From positions 62,001 to 126,000 of the forward strand of contig NZ_VTUX01000011.1 of NCBI RefSeq assembly GCF_008370495.1: a stretch of 64,000 nucleotides of DNA, read 5' to 3'. The translations under genes and the position numbers were made by a program. A model generated the notes under the pieces. That model did not search any database, was not told the DNA's origin, and saw nothing but the letters and a program-made list of their open reading frames with translations. Origin of the DNA: Pseudohalioglobus sediminis (GTDB lineage Bacteria; Pseudomonadota; Gammaproteobacteria; Pseudomonadales; Halieaceae). This document shows, piece after piece, positions 30,201 through 38,087 of this stretch. Position 1 is the first letter of the stretch; each line of letters starts with the position of its first letter.

Positions 30201-30886
30201 GCCTGGAAATACACGTCCGGGTTCTGCGAGCTGCCTCGCAGCACCGGGTGTGCCGGCGACATCGCCCGACCCCGATGTGCCTGCACGGCCTCGTCGTCGA
30301 TCAGAGCCCTGACCACCTCGACAGGCACCGTCTCCAGTTTGGCGACCTCGTGGGAGGTGCGAAACCCGTCGAAGAAATGCAGGAATGGCACACGGCTGAC
30401 CAGGCTGGCGGACTGGGCGATCAGCGCCATGTCCATGACTTCCTGTGGGCAATTGGAAGCGAGCATGGCAAAGCCTGTCTGCCGGGTAGACATGACATCA
30501 GAATGATCGCCAAATATTGACAACCCCTGGCAGGCCAGCGAACGCGCGGCGATGTGGAATACCGTCGGGGTGAGTTCTCCCGCAATTTTGTACATGTTGG
30601 GGATCATCAACAGCAGCCCCTGGGAGGCGGTAAAGGTCGTGGCCAGTGCCCCTGCCTGCAGGGCGCCGTGAATCGCGCCGGCAGCACCACCCTCACTTTG
30701 CATCTCAACCACTTTCGGTATGCTGCCCCACAAGTTGGCCTGGCCATTGGCTGACCATTCATCGGCGAACTCACCCATGTTGGAGGATGGCGTGATTGGA
30801 TAGATAGCGATCACCTCATTGGTGAGGTGGGCAATGGTGGCGGCGGCCTGATTACCGTCGATGGTGACCGTTTTCGCTTGCGACAT
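27245..30886 (-). CDS. nifJ: Pyruvate:ferredoxin (flavodoxin) oxidoreductase, NifJ type
   Basis: A single-chain 1213-residue PFOR that converts pyruvate and CoA to acetyl-CoA and CO2, reducing ferredoxin or flavodoxin. The N-terminal domain has the pyruvate-binding block YPITPSSNMGE (29-39). Two 4Fe-4S clusters are bound by CTQCGKCPFVCP (about 698-709) and CTGCTLCVDICP (about 754-765), with a further CVGCGETPY motif near 830. The TPP domain contains GDGWAYDIGYGG. I set the start at ATG 30886 (MSQAKTVTIDGNQAA), as the longer frame adds 15 atypical residues. The DHOD-like gene follows directly. An oxygen-sensitive enzyme in an otherwise aerobic-looking set suggests microaerobic or anaerobic episodes. 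Confidence 0.97.
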   Translation of the reverse strand: MSQAKTVTIDGNQAAATIAHLTNEVIAIYPITPSSNMGEFADEWSANGQANLWGSIPKVVEMQSEGGAAGAIHGALQAGALATTFTASQGLLLMIPNMYKIAGELTPTVFHIAARSLACQGLSIFGDHSDVMSTRQTGFAMLASNCPQEVMDMALIAQSASLVSRVPFLHFFDGFRTSHEVAKLETVPVEVVRALIDDEAVQAHRGRAMSPAHPVLRGSSQNPDVYFQARETVNPHYSVLPQQVQEAMDQFASLTGRQYRLFQYEGVADAERVIVIMGSGAEAVHETVNYLSQQGERVGVLKVRLYRPFSPEALLQALPESVRSIAVLDRTKEPGADGEPLYKDVVTALAQDALGPEPHFDNMPRVVGGRYGLSSKEFTPGMIKAVFEELDRSQPRNQFTVGIHDDLSHTSIEWDDAFRTTANEDTFQAVFYGLGSDGTVSANKNSIKIIGESTDLHAQGYFVYDSKKSGAVTVSHLRFGPDRIRSSYLIGEGDARFVACHQPTFLEKYDMLSYAREGAVFLLNSPAAPDALWQTLPASMQQQIIDKRIKLYSIDAYDVAQRSGMGKRINTIMQTCFFAISGILPREQAVASIKQAVEKTYGRKGRRIIELNFKAIDETLACLHEISIGGVGDVQVQQVDTMAGAPDFVRKVTAEIIAGRGDQIPVSLLPEDGSFPLGTAAYEKRNLALEIPVWETDLCTQCGKCPFVCPHSAIRSKVFHESELQHAPPTFKSALVRAKGFPEGYHISYQVAPEDCTGCTLCVDICPIRDKSNVSRKALNMAPQPALRAAERDNWDFFTRLPEYDRTAIRSNTIAGSMIMQPLFEFSGACVGCGETPYVKLATQLFGDRMLVANATGCSSIYGGNLPTTPYTTTADGRGPSWNNSLFEDNAEFGLGMRLAVDKQREMAQELLRAMRGDLDPVLVDAILAPDETSEAGVYEQRERVAQLDALLHEMDSDAARQLLAVSENLCRKSVWIVGGDGWAYDIGYGGVDHVLASGADVNLLVLDTEVYSNTGGQTSKATPRGAVAKFSSGGKTTGKKDLALLAMEYENVYVARVAYGGKDTQTLNAFLEAEAHPGPSLILALSPCIAHGVDMSRNHQQQDMAVKSGHWPLFRFNPENIAAGKPPMKMDSRAPSIPYRDYVQTETRFNMLWHTHPEVAEALVEEEQKFVNHRYHYYEQLSKLDWSDGEEVAQAKAAKQRVSADAPNDGGQ

Positions 30887-30964
30887 GAGAAATCCCTGAC
30901 CTGATTGCGGCGGCTGGCAGGGATACAGCATAAACGGCTTTGGCGGGTGGTAAATTGATCCGTA

Positions 30965-31276
30965 TCAGTCTTGCAGAGCGAGTGCGTCTTCCACACCCCG
31001 AACAGCAACCATTATCGCCCGGCTGCAGGCTTTACGCTGCTTTTCCAGGTCCCGGTAGGCATCGCTCTCGTAGAAATCGCGCAACGCTTCCATGCTGGGA
31101 AACTCCACCAGGATAATGCGCTGGGGCCGGTACTCGCCTTCGATAACCTCGAATTCACCACCGCGCACCAGGTAGCGACCGCCCGCCGCTTCCAGCAAGG
31201 GACGCAGTTGCCGCTGGTACTCCAGGTAATCCGCGATATCGAAGATATCCAAATCGACAATTGCGTACGCAGCCAT
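30965..31276 (-). CDS. DUF1330 family protein
   Basis: A small 103-residue cytoplasmic protein of the DUF1330 family, a dimeric ferredoxin-like alpha/beta fold with no settled function. The family pattern is clear: AYAIVDLDIFDIADYLEYQRQLRPLLEAAGGRYLVRGG, then RIILVEFPSMEALRDFYESDAYRDL. The ATG at 31276 has GGGAG at normal spacing. It lies 78 bp upstream of nifJ on the same strand and could share its transcript. Confidence 0.9.
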   Translation of the reverse strand: MAAYAIVDLDIFDIADYLEYQRQLRPLLEAAGGRYLVRGGEFEVIEGEYRPQRIILVEFPSMEALRDFYESDAYRDLEKQRKACSRAIMVAVRGVEDALALQD

Positions 31277-31618
31277 CCACGCTCCCGGGCAAGCAGTATT
31301 CTCCAATCATGGAAGATAACGCGGCCGCAGGAAAATATATTGTCCTGAATCAAGGATTGGCGGCTTCAGCCGGGAAGCCGGCTGGCGCAGACGTGTCGGG
31401 GCTCAGGCACCGCTATCCGCGGACAGCTCGCGGTAGGAAAACCGGGTTTGCACTGAAACCTGCCAAAACAAAAAGTGTGGCCGCGATAACGAAGAAACGC
31501 ATGCCGTATCCGCTGTGCTCGTGCTTTTGCGGTAATTCTATTGCATTTATCCAGACGCGCGTAGCCCTTGCAGCCCAAGCCGCTATAATGCCCGTTTTAA
31601 AGAATCGCAGGCAGCAAC
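31277..31618. other. Intergenic region between DUF1330 gene and acyltransferase gene
   Basis: About 340 bp without a convincing gene. A TATAAT at 31584-31589 lies 30 bp before the acyltransferase ATG and is the best promoter candidate; no clear -35 accompanies it. A small hairpin GGCTTC-AGCCGG-GAAGCC lies near 31368-31390. On the minus strand, 31413-31502 could encode a 29-residue hydrophobic peptide beginning MRFFVIAATLFVLAG, but no ribosome-binding site precedes it. Confidence 0.4.
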
Positions 31619-32500
31619 ATGTCACTCTTCGACAAAGACAACCAGCCGCTCGGCGAGCAGGCCGCCCTGGAACGCCATATTGAGCAGGCGCTGGCAGCGG
31701 AAGCTCCCAGCGGGGTTCAACTTGAGATTTTCTATCGCGCAATCAAGACCCTGTTCGACCCGGTGATCCTCGGGGAAGAGAATCTCCCGGATGGCCCTTG
31801 CCTGTTCGTCGGCAACCATTCCCTGTTCGCACTGGACGGATGGGTGCTGGGCCCTATGCTACTGCGCGAACTGGATCGTTTTCCGCGTGCCATGGGCGAC
31901 AAGTTCCTGTTTGCCAATCCCCGTGTAGGTGACCTCATCCTGCGCACTGGCGGGGTGATGGGTCACCCCGATGTCTGCGCAGCGCTGATGGAAGATGGGC
32001 AGGATCTGCTGGTGTTCCCGGGAGGCGCCCACGAGGCCGTCAAGGCCAAGCGCGATATCTACGAACTGCAATGGCGGGAACGGTACGGCTTCGTCAAGCT
32101 CGCCGCCAGGCACGGGTACACCATCATGCCCTTTGGTATGATCGGGCCGGATGAGTTTTACGGTCACCTGCTGGAAGGCGAGGACCTGCCCGATTCGCCG
32201 ATCGGCTCGCTGCTCAAGCGCCTCGGAGTACTCAACGAGAATACGCGCCGTGACATGCTGCCGCCAATTCCGGCGGGCGCGCTGGGCACCCTGTTTCCCA
32301 AGCCGCAGCGCTGCTATATCGGCTTCGGCGAACCCGTGGACCTGTCCGCCATGCAGGGCAAAACGCCCACCAAGCGGCAGCAGCAGCGTATCCGCAGCCA
32401 GGTCGCCGAACAAATCGAGACCCAGCTGGCGGAGCTGTTGTTCGTACGTGCGCAGAATCGCGGCAGGGAAGGCCTGTTGCGCCGCTTACTGACGATCTGA
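31619..32500 (+). CDS. Lysophospholipid-acyltransferase superfamily protein with DGAT2/TMEM68-like motifs
   Basis: A 293-residue acyltransferase. In place of the usual NHxxxxD it has NHSLFALD (66-73), with one more residue between His67 and Asp73. In place of PEGTR it has FPGGAHEA (133-140). The FPGG-x-x-E signature is typical of the diacylglycerol acyltransferase 2/TMEM68-like branch of the superfamily. Substrates may be acyl-CoA or acyl-ACP and a glycerolipid or wax alcohol; that is inference. The upstream TATAAT suggests its own promoter. It ends 8 bp before the convergent MATE gene. Confidence 0.85.
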   Translation: MSLFDKDNQPLGEQAALERHIEQALAAEAPSGVQLEIFYRAIKTLFDPVILGEENLPDGPCLFVGNHSLFALDGWVLGPMLLRELDRFPRAMGDKFLFANPRVGDLILRTGGVMGHPDVCAALMEDGQDLLVFPGGAHEAVKAKRDIYELQWRERYGFVKLAARHGYTIMPFGMIGPDEFYGHLLEGEDLPDSPIGSLLKRLGVLNENTRRDMLPPIPAGALGTLFPKPQRCYIGFGEPVDLSAMQGKTPTKRQQQRIRSQVAEQIETQLAELLFVRAQNRGREGLLRRLLTI

Positions 32501-32507
32501 AGCGCGC

Positions 32508-33875
32508 TTATTCCTGCATCACCCGCGCCAGGCGCTCCGGCCGTCGCCAGCGGCCCCGGTACAGGCGCACCGAGTAGGCGCTGGCAATCATCAGCAGCAT
32601 GGCCACAAATACCCACCAGGATACCAGTGGATCCATCTGCCAGCGCACTATGACAAAGTACTGGACCACCAGCATCAGCCAGTGCAGTGACGTGGAAGTG
32701 AGCATGATCCAGCGGGTATCTCCGGCACCGCGCAGGGCACCGCCGGCAATCAGGATCACCGCATCCGCCATCATATAGGTGGTCAGGCCTATCATCATGG
32801 TCGCAGCCAGGGTGCGGATTTCCGCGAAGTAACTGTCATCGGTCGCAAACACCTCGACCAGTTCCACCCGGAATATAAGGAATACCAGGGCGAGTATCGC
32901 CGAGTAGCTGAGCGCGAGAATAAAACCTGAACTGATGACCTGGTTGGCACGCTGCATGTCACCCCTGCCGACGAATTGGCCGATAAGCGTCATCACGCCC
33001 ATGCCGAGCCCCATCATCGGCACAAACGACAGCATGTCCCAGTTGAACACTATCGCCATGGATGCGCCCTGCACCACACCGTAGCCCTGGAACATCAACA
33101 GGAACAGGTTGAAGGTCGCCGTGTTCATGAAGCTCTCCAGCGCAGAGGGCGAACCAAGGCGCAGGTAACGGCGCATGACGCCCCTGTCAAAACAGAAGGA
33201 TTCCGGTACAGCAAAGCGCAAACGATGCGTTCGATTCAGGTAGAACAGGAGAAACAGCACGATGGTAAAGGCCTGGCTGCAGACGGTGCCAAGGGCTGCA
33301 CCGACGATGCCCAGTTCGGGGAGACCGCCGTGGCCGAAGACCAGCAACCAGGTCAAGGGTATGTTGAGACAGATACCCGCCACGTCTACCAGCATCACCA
33401 CGCGCGTCCGGCCAATCCCCACGAAGTAACAGGCAAGGCATGCTTTTAGCAGGTGAAAGAAACTGCCGGCCATCAGGGCATAGAAGTAGGCGCGCTCCAG
33501 CGGGACCTGCAGCGGATCGTGCCCCATGTACGCAAACGCCTGCCCTACACCGACGGTGATAAGCGCCAGGAACGGCAACGCGCAAACCGCAATGATAACG
33601 CCCTGGCTCACGACGCGCGGGCACCGCTGCAACTGTCCGGCGCCGTAGTACTGGGCGACCAGCGCATTGGCATAGCTGATCAGCCCGACAAACAGCGACT
33701 TGGAGAAAAAGGCCGCCACGGCCCCGCCCATGGCCGCGGCGATGTGCACCGCATCCAGCTGCGACATGAACCAGCGGTCGGTAAACACCATGGCTGCAAA
33801 CGCGCCCTGCGAAATCACCATGGGCAGCGAAAGTCGGGCCAGTTCCCGCAGTGTAGTCAGGGAGAGCGTGCGCAC
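32508..33875 (-). CDS. MATE-family multidrug/sodium antiporter
   Basis: A 455-residue polytopic membrane protein with 12 predicted membrane segments in two related halves, as in NorM-type MATE exporters (LARLSLPMVISQGAFAAMVFTDRWFMSQLD in the first half; LRLGSPSALESFMNTATFNLFLLMFQGYG in the second). MATE proteins export cationic compounds in exchange for sodium or protons. The start is a GTG at 33875 with GAGG upstream; the next methionine lies within the first helix and is too late. The gene is monocistronic, and specificity cannot be read from the sequence. Confidence 0.92.
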   Translation of the reverse strand: MRTLSLTTLRELARLSLPMVISQGAFAAMVFTDRWFMSQLDAVHIAAAMGGAVAAFFSKSLFVGLISYANALVAQYYGAGQLQRCPRVVSQGVIIAVCALPFLALITVGVGQAFAYMGHDPLQVPLERAYFYALMAGSFFHLLKACLACYFVGIGRTRVVMLVDVAGICLNIPLTWLLVFGHGGLPELGIVGAALGTVCSQAFTIVLFLLFYLNRTHRLRFAVPESFCFDRGVMRRYLRLGSPSALESFMNTATFNLFLLMFQGYGVVQGASMAIVFNWDMLSFVPMMGLGMGVMTLIGQFVGRGDMQRANQVISSGFILALSYSAILALVFLIFRVELVEVFATDDSYFAEIRTLAATMMIGLTTYMMADAVILIAGGALRGAGDTRWIMLTSTSLHWLMLVVQYFVIVRWQMDPLVSWWVFVAMLLMIASAYSVRLYRGRWRRPERLARVMQE

Positions 33876-33958
33876 TATGCTCGTTGCCTCGGGAAGTCAG
33901 CGTCGACGGGGGCGCAGATTATACCGCCGAAGGCGCGGTATTGCCCTGCTGGAGCCGG

Positions 33959-35356
33959 CTAGCGGTAATACTCCCCGCTATTGGCGGCCAGGAAAATAAA
34001 CGACACCCAGGCGGCGACATTGTGGGCCAGGTCCTCGGGATCGATCTTGTCCAGGGTATCGTTGGGTGTGTGATGCAGGTCGAAGTAATCCCAGCCGTTC
34101 TGTTTCAAACCCACCACAGGGACACCCGCCTCGCGCAGGTACTTCATATCCGGACCGCCGGTGGCGGTGTTGCCGCCAGGGGCTGCCCCCAGCTGGCGCA
34201 CTACCGCGCCGAGGGCCTGTGCGGCGTCGACGCGATCTGCCCTGACGCGGGTTTCGAAGCGCCAGATCCGCCCGGCACCAAAATCCGACTCCGAGGCGAT
34301 GACGTGATTCGCGAGCGCATCCGCGTGCCGGCTGGCATACGCTTTGGCACCTACCAGCCCCACCTCTTCCGCGCCGAACAGGACCACGCGCACGGTGCGC
34401 CGGGGGCCTTCGGGCAGGGCATCGAGCACGCGCTTGGCAGCGGCCACCACGATACCCACGCCGGCCCCGTCATCCACCGCTCCGGTACCGAGGTCCCAGG
34501 AGTCGATGTGCGCGCCCACCAGTACAATTTCCTGCGGCCGTTCCCTGCCGGGTATTTCAGCGATCACGTTCGCTGACTTTCCCGCCGGACGTTGCTCCGG
34601 GGTCAGCAGCAGGTGAATGCGCACACTTTCGCCGCCGCTGAGAATGCGTTGCAACTGGTCAGCGTCGGGTGCAGACAGCGCCGCTGCCGGTACGCCCTCG
34701 GCCTCTGCCACCTCAGTGACCCTGCGCATCTGCCCGGTGTGGGCGAAGCGATGGCTGCTGGTGCCCACCGAGCGGATAAGCGCGGCCAGGCCACCCTTGG
34801 CCTGGGTGACATAGGCCGCCTGGCGCCGTTTGGCCGTGGCCACGGTATAGCCACTGCCATCCTGGGTTCGGGTCATGACCTCATCAATAAAAACAATCTT
34901 GCCGCGAACCGCTGCAGGATCGGCCTGTTCCAGCGCTGCCAGCGAGGGAAACGCCACCACCTCGCCGGTGATGCCTTCCGGGCCGGTGGCAGCACTGCCA
35001 CCGAGGGCCGAAATGACCAGTGGCTGCGGGAACGGTGAAACAATGCTTGCCTGCTCCAGCCCGCGCTCCCACACGGGCAGCTCAAACGGCTCCTCGCGGA
35101 CATTGGAGAAGCCGAGCTCGCGCAAGCGCGCGACGGCCCAGGCCCGCGCCCGTGCTTCGGCCTCGGTACCGGCCAGGCGTGGCCCCACCTCTGTAGTCAG
35201 TGACGTCACCAGCTCGTAGGCGAGTTCGTCCTGCAGGGCTTCCTGTGCCAGTCCAGCAGCCTCCCCCTGCAGTGCAGGCGTTACCGGCTGGGCCGACGCC
35301 GTGACCGTCAGGGCAAAGGTGAACAGTAGTGCTGCAAAACTGGCAGGCGCGTACAT
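33959..35356 (-). CDS. M28-family metallopeptidase (carboxypeptidase Q-like) with PA domain
   Basis: A secreted zinc peptidase of 465 residues. A signal peptide ends near residue 22 (LTVTASAQP). A protease-associated insert covers about residues 130-270. The catalytic M28 domain has His283/Asp285 (GAHIDSWDLG), Asp295/Asp296 (TGAVDDGAG), the Glu330/Glu331 pair in LFGAEEVGLVGAKAY, and a late histidine in DLHHTPNDTLDKID. M28 enzymes release N- or C-terminal residues from peptides. The ATG at 35356 has GGGAG upstream and begins the signal peptide. It is divergent from the WYL regulator gene. Confidence 0.93.
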   Translation of the reverse strand: MYAPASFAALLFTFALTVTASAQPVTPALQGEAAGLAQEALQDELAYELVTSLTTEVGPRLAGTEAEARARAWAVARLRELGFSNVREEPFELPVWERGLEQASIVSPFPQPLVISALGGSAATGPEGITGEVVAFPSLAALEQADPAAVRGKIVFIDEVMTRTQDGSGYTVATAKRRQAAYVTQAKGGLAALIRSVGTSSHRFAHTGQMRRVTEVAEAEGVPAAALSAPDADQLQRILSGGESVRIHLLLTPEQRPAGKSANVIAEIPGRERPQEIVLVGAHIDSWDLGTGAVDDGAGVGIVVAAAKRVLDALPEGPRRTVRVVLFGAEEVGLVGAKAYASRHADALANHVIASESDFGAGRIWRFETRVRADRVDAAQALGAVVRQLGAAPGGNTATGGPDMKYLREAGVPVVGLKQNGWDYFDLHHTPNDTLDKIDPEDLAHNVAAWVSFIFLAANSGEYYR

Positions 35357-35407
35357 AGCGTGCTCCCGGGAAAACGGCGCATCATAACCGGTACGCGCGA
35401 GAAGCGA

Positions 35408-35423
35408 CATGTACACAAACATG
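35408..35423. promoter_or_regulatory. Inverted repeat in the WYL regulator promoter region
   Basis: CATGT-ACACAA-ACATG is a perfect 5-bp inverted repeat with a 6-bp spacer, just upstream of a TATACT (35435-35440) that is a plausible -10 for the regulator gene. It overlaps the expected -35 position, so autorepression is a reasonable guess. No direct evidence shows which protein binds it. Confidence 0.35.
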
Positions 35424-35468
35424 ACACGCAAGCCTATACTGGACCCGATCTGTAATCAGGACATCACT

Positions 35469-36344
35469 ATGGGCGATAACCAGCCTGTGAAATGGCCATT
35501 TCGCTGGGACCTGCTGCTGCGCTACCGGTATATCGAAACCATCGCACTCTGGGAGGGCCGGCTGACCACCCGCCACCTGTGCGACACCTTCGGCATTGGC
35601 CGCCAGCAGGCCAGCAAGGACATCAATACCTACCTGCGCGAGGTCGGCGTGGGGAACCTGGAATACGACAAGTACCTGAAGGGTTACAAGCCCACTGATA
35701 ATTTCATGCCCCGGGTCACCCGCGGGCTCGCGGATGAATACCTGCACCTGATGGCGCGCAACAACGAACTGATGAACATGTTCGAGTCCCTCGCCCTCAA
35801 CATGTCCAACGTGGAAGTGATCAGTCACCCGGTGCGCGACGTCAAGCCGGATGTTCTCCGTCCCATCATGCAGGCGGCACGCCAGCAAAAACGCCTTGAC
35901 TGCGACTATGTCTCGCTCAATCACCCCGATCGCGAGGGCCGCATTATCGTGCCCCATACGCTGGTCTATACCGGCCTGCGCTGGCACGTTCGCGCCTGGT
36001 GCGAAAAAAACGGCGAATACCGCGACTTTGTGCTCAGTCGTTTCCGGGATATCCCCGAGATCATGGACGAGTCGCAACACGGTGTTTCCGGTGATACAGA
36101 ATGGAATACGCAAGTCACCCTGCATATCACCGCGGACCCGAGGCTGGCGGCGGCGCAACGGGAGGTTATCGAGATGGACTATGGCATGCAGGATGGTGCG
36201 CTGCGCATCACCACCCGGGGTAAACTGATACCCTATGCGCTGCGCCTGCTGCACATCAATCCGCGAGAGCAGCTGGCCGATCCCATGGCACAGCAAATTG
36301 TAGTTGCCAACCGAGAAGATATTGAACCCTGGTTATTTGGTTAA
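35469..36344 (+). CDS. WYL-domain transcriptional regulator of the BrxR/CapW type
   Basis: A 291-residue regulator with an N-terminal winged helix (RWDLLLRYRYIETIALWEGRLTTRHLCDTFGIGRQQASKDINTYLRE, about 12-58), a WYL ligand-sensing domain (about 130-195; the triad itself reads WHV at 172-174) and a C-terminal dimerisation domain. The N-terminal pattern is that of the BrxR/CapW group, known regulators of BREX, CBASS and other defence loci. No defence gene is adjacent here: the next gene is a YkvA-type protein 5 bp downstream, probably co-transcribed. I chose the ATG at 35469 (MGDNQPVKW); an earlier ATG would add 20 residues. Confidence 0.85.
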   Translation: MGDNQPVKWPFRWDLLLRYRYIETIALWEGRLTTRHLCDTFGIGRQQASKDINTYLREVGVGNLEYDKYLKGYKPTDNFMPRVTRGLADEYLHLMARNNELMNMFESLALNMSNVEVISHPVRDVKPDVLRPIMQAARQQKRLDCDYVSLNHPDREGRIIVPHTLVYTGLRWHVRAWCEKNGEYRDFVLSRFRDIPEIMDESQHGVSGDTEWNTQVTLHITADPRLAAAQREVIEMDYGMQDGALRITTRGKLIPYALRLLHINPREQLADPMAQQIVVANREDIEPWLFG

Positions 36345-36349
36345 GCGGC

Positions 36350-36721
36350 ATGAGTGATCACAACGAGTTTGAAGAAGCTTTTACGGAGCAGGGCTTCTGG
36401 CGCAAGTTAAAACGCTACGCCAGTGCCGCAGGCCGCGAGGTCGTGGAAAAGGCGCTGCTGCTCTACTACGCGATGCAGGAAGAGAAAGCCCCGGCATGGG
36501 CCAAAGCGACCATAGCCGGCGCCCTTGGTTACTTCATCGTACCGCTGGATGCCATCACCGACCTGACACCTGCAGTCGGATATGCCGACGACCTCGGCGT
36601 ACTGGTGCTGGCGCTGGCAGCGGTCGCCAGCTATATCAATGACGATGTGCGCAGCAAGACCGAGCAGAAAATGCGCGCCTGGTTTGGCGACGAAGCCGCA
36701 GACGCGCAGTCAGGCGACTGA
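36350..36721 (+). CDS. YkvA/DUF1232 family membrane protein
   Basis: A 123-residue protein with the DUF1232 block APAWAKATIAGALGYFIVPLDAITDLTPAVGYADDLGVLVLALAAV (about residues 47-92), containing two hydrophobic helices and the conserved IPxDxIPD-like segment, here VPLDAITDLTP. Its function is unknown. It begins 5 bp after the WYL regulator and is likely in the same operon. Confidence 0.88.
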   Translation: MSDHNEFEEAFTEQGFWRKLKRYASAAGREVVEKALLLYYAMQEEKAPAWAKATIAGALGYFIVPLDAITDLTPAVGYADDLGVLVLALAAVASYINDDVRSKTEQKMRAWFGDEAADAQSGD

Positions 36722-36785
36722 TCCAAATCAAGGGCCCCGATCCGGAATCGTCCTATCCTCGGGTGGGTAACATGGGAGAAAGTAC

Positions 36786-37349
36786 ATGAGGCAATTGCTG
36801 GGCACAGCCACGCTGTTTGCCGTTTGCGCGACGGCTGCTACCGCCGCAACCGGCAGTGATAACGCCGCTCTGGAGCAACAGGCACGACAACTGGTGGCGG
36901 CCTTCGCCGGCCAGCTGAAACCAACCTTGAAACAGGCGCTGGAGCAAGGCGGGCCGGTGCATGCGATTTCGGTGTGTGCCGATGAAGCCCCGCGCATTGC
37001 TGCAAGCCTGTCTGCCGAATCCGGCTGGGCCGTACGCCGCGTCAGCTTGCAGCCGCGAAATACCGGCAACGCGCAAGCGGATGAGTGGGAGCGAACGCGC
37101 CTTGAAGAGTTCGACCGGCAGGCCGCTGCCGGCTCCGCGCCCGGCACACTGCACGCCAGCACCGTTGTGGACGGCAATTTCCGCTATCTGCAGGCCCAGG
37201 GCGTTGAAAGCGTCTGCCTGCTTTGCCACGGCGAGAATATCAGCCCGGCGGTACAGGCCGCCCTCACCGAGTATTACCCCGACGACAGCGCGACGGGATA
37301 CGCCCCCGGGCAAGTTCGCGGCGCCATCAGCCTGACCCGGAAGCCCTGA
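36786..37349 (+). CDS. Periplasmic haem-binding DUF3365 (Tll0287-like) protein
   Basis: A 187-residue exported protein. A signal peptide covers residues 1-20. The body resembles the DUF3365/Tll0287-like sensor fold (AISVCADEAPRIAASLSAESGWAVRRVSLQPRNTGNAQADEWER). Near the C-terminus Cys144-Leu-Leu-Cys147-His148 is a c-type haem attachment motif. It is therefore a likely mono-haem protein matured by the ccm system at the start of this window. Related proteins are proposed redox or gas sensors, but its role is unknown. GGGAG precedes the ATG. The transglutaminase-like gene follows 3 bp after the stop. Confidence 0.83.
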   Translation: MRQLLGTATLFAVCATAATAATGSDNAALEQQARQLVAAFAGQLKPTLKQALEQGGPVHAISVCADEAPRIAASLSAESGWAVRRVSLQPRNTGNAQADEWERTRLEEFDRQAAAGSAPGTLHASTVVDGNFRYLQAQGVESVCLLCHGENISPAVQAALTEYYPDDSATGYAPGQVRGAISLTRKP

Positions 37350-37352
37350 CCC

Positions 37353-38027
37353 ATGCCCTCTCCCTACAGCCAGCCCAGTCGTTTTATTGACAGCGATCAC
37401 CCCGCGGTAATCGACCGCGCGCAATCACTGGTCAGTGCAGACGCCAGCGACCGCGAGAACGCCGTGGCCCTGTATTACTGGGCCCGGGACCAGATTCGCT
37501 ACAACCCCTACCGGGTCAGCAACTCACCACGGGATTACCTGGCATCGGCCACGCTGGCGCAGGGCGAGTCATGGTGTGTGCCCAAGGCGATCCTGCTGGC
37601 CGCTTTGTGCCGTGCCGCCGGCATACCCGCCAGGGTCGGTTTTGCCGATGTGCGCAATCACCTCTCGACCGAGCGCATGCGCGCGGCCATGGAATCCGAT
37701 GTGTTCTACTTCCACGGCTATACCGCTATTGAACTCGAGGGCCAATGGGTCAAGGCCACGCCGGCCTTCAACATTGAGCTGTGCGACCGTTTCGGCCTGC
37801 AACCACTGGAGTTCGACGGCCGCAGCGACAGCCTGTATCACCCCTTTGACCGGGCAGGCAATCGGCACATGGAATACATCACCGATCGCGGGCAATTCGT
37901 AGACCTGCCCTTCGAAGACATGATGGCAGTATTCCAGCACCACTACCCGAAAATGATGCAGGCGCTCGCGACCGCCGACATCTCGGCGGACAGCTGGGAC
38001 GGCGACGTCGCTATGGAGACAGGCTGA
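37353..38027 (+). CDS. Transglutaminase-like cysteine protein
   Basis: A 224-residue cytoplasmic protein of the transglutaminase-like superfamily. The core reads AVALYYWARDQIRYNPY, then GESWCVPKAILLAALCRAAGIPARVGFADV with the candidate nucleophile Cys75, and FHGYTAIELEGQWVKATPAF with His121. The acidic residue that usually completes the triad in a (V)DxT pattern is replaced by KATPAF, so activity may differ from classical enzymes. It could act as a protease, an amidase or a non-catalytic fold. Its close spacing to the DUF3365 gene suggests co-transcription. Confidence 0.85.
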   Translation: MPSPYSQPSRFIDSDHPAVIDRAQSLVSADASDRENAVALYYWARDQIRYNPYRVSNSPRDYLASATLAQGESWCVPKAILLAALCRAAGIPARVGFADVRNHLSTERMRAAMESDVFYFHGYTAIELEGQWVKATPAFNIELCDRFGLQPLEFDGRSDSLYHPFDRAGNRHMEYITDRGQFVDLPFEDMMAVFQHHYPKMMQALATADISADSWDGDVAMETG

Positions 38028-38087
38028 GGCGAGCAGCAGACGCCGCAGTAGTCAACCCGCGCATTACCGCGCCAAACGCGGCAGCGG

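Noticed and set aside
28649-30520. Long open frame (623 codons) on the plus strand opposite nifJ
   Set aside because: It lies entirely within the well-supported nifJ gene, has no recognisable domain and follows the codon bias of the opposite strand.
31413-31502. 29-residue hydrophobic peptide frame on the minus strand
   Set aside because: It has no ribosome-binding site and no supporting neighbour, so I did not call it a gene, although it resembles a signal peptide.
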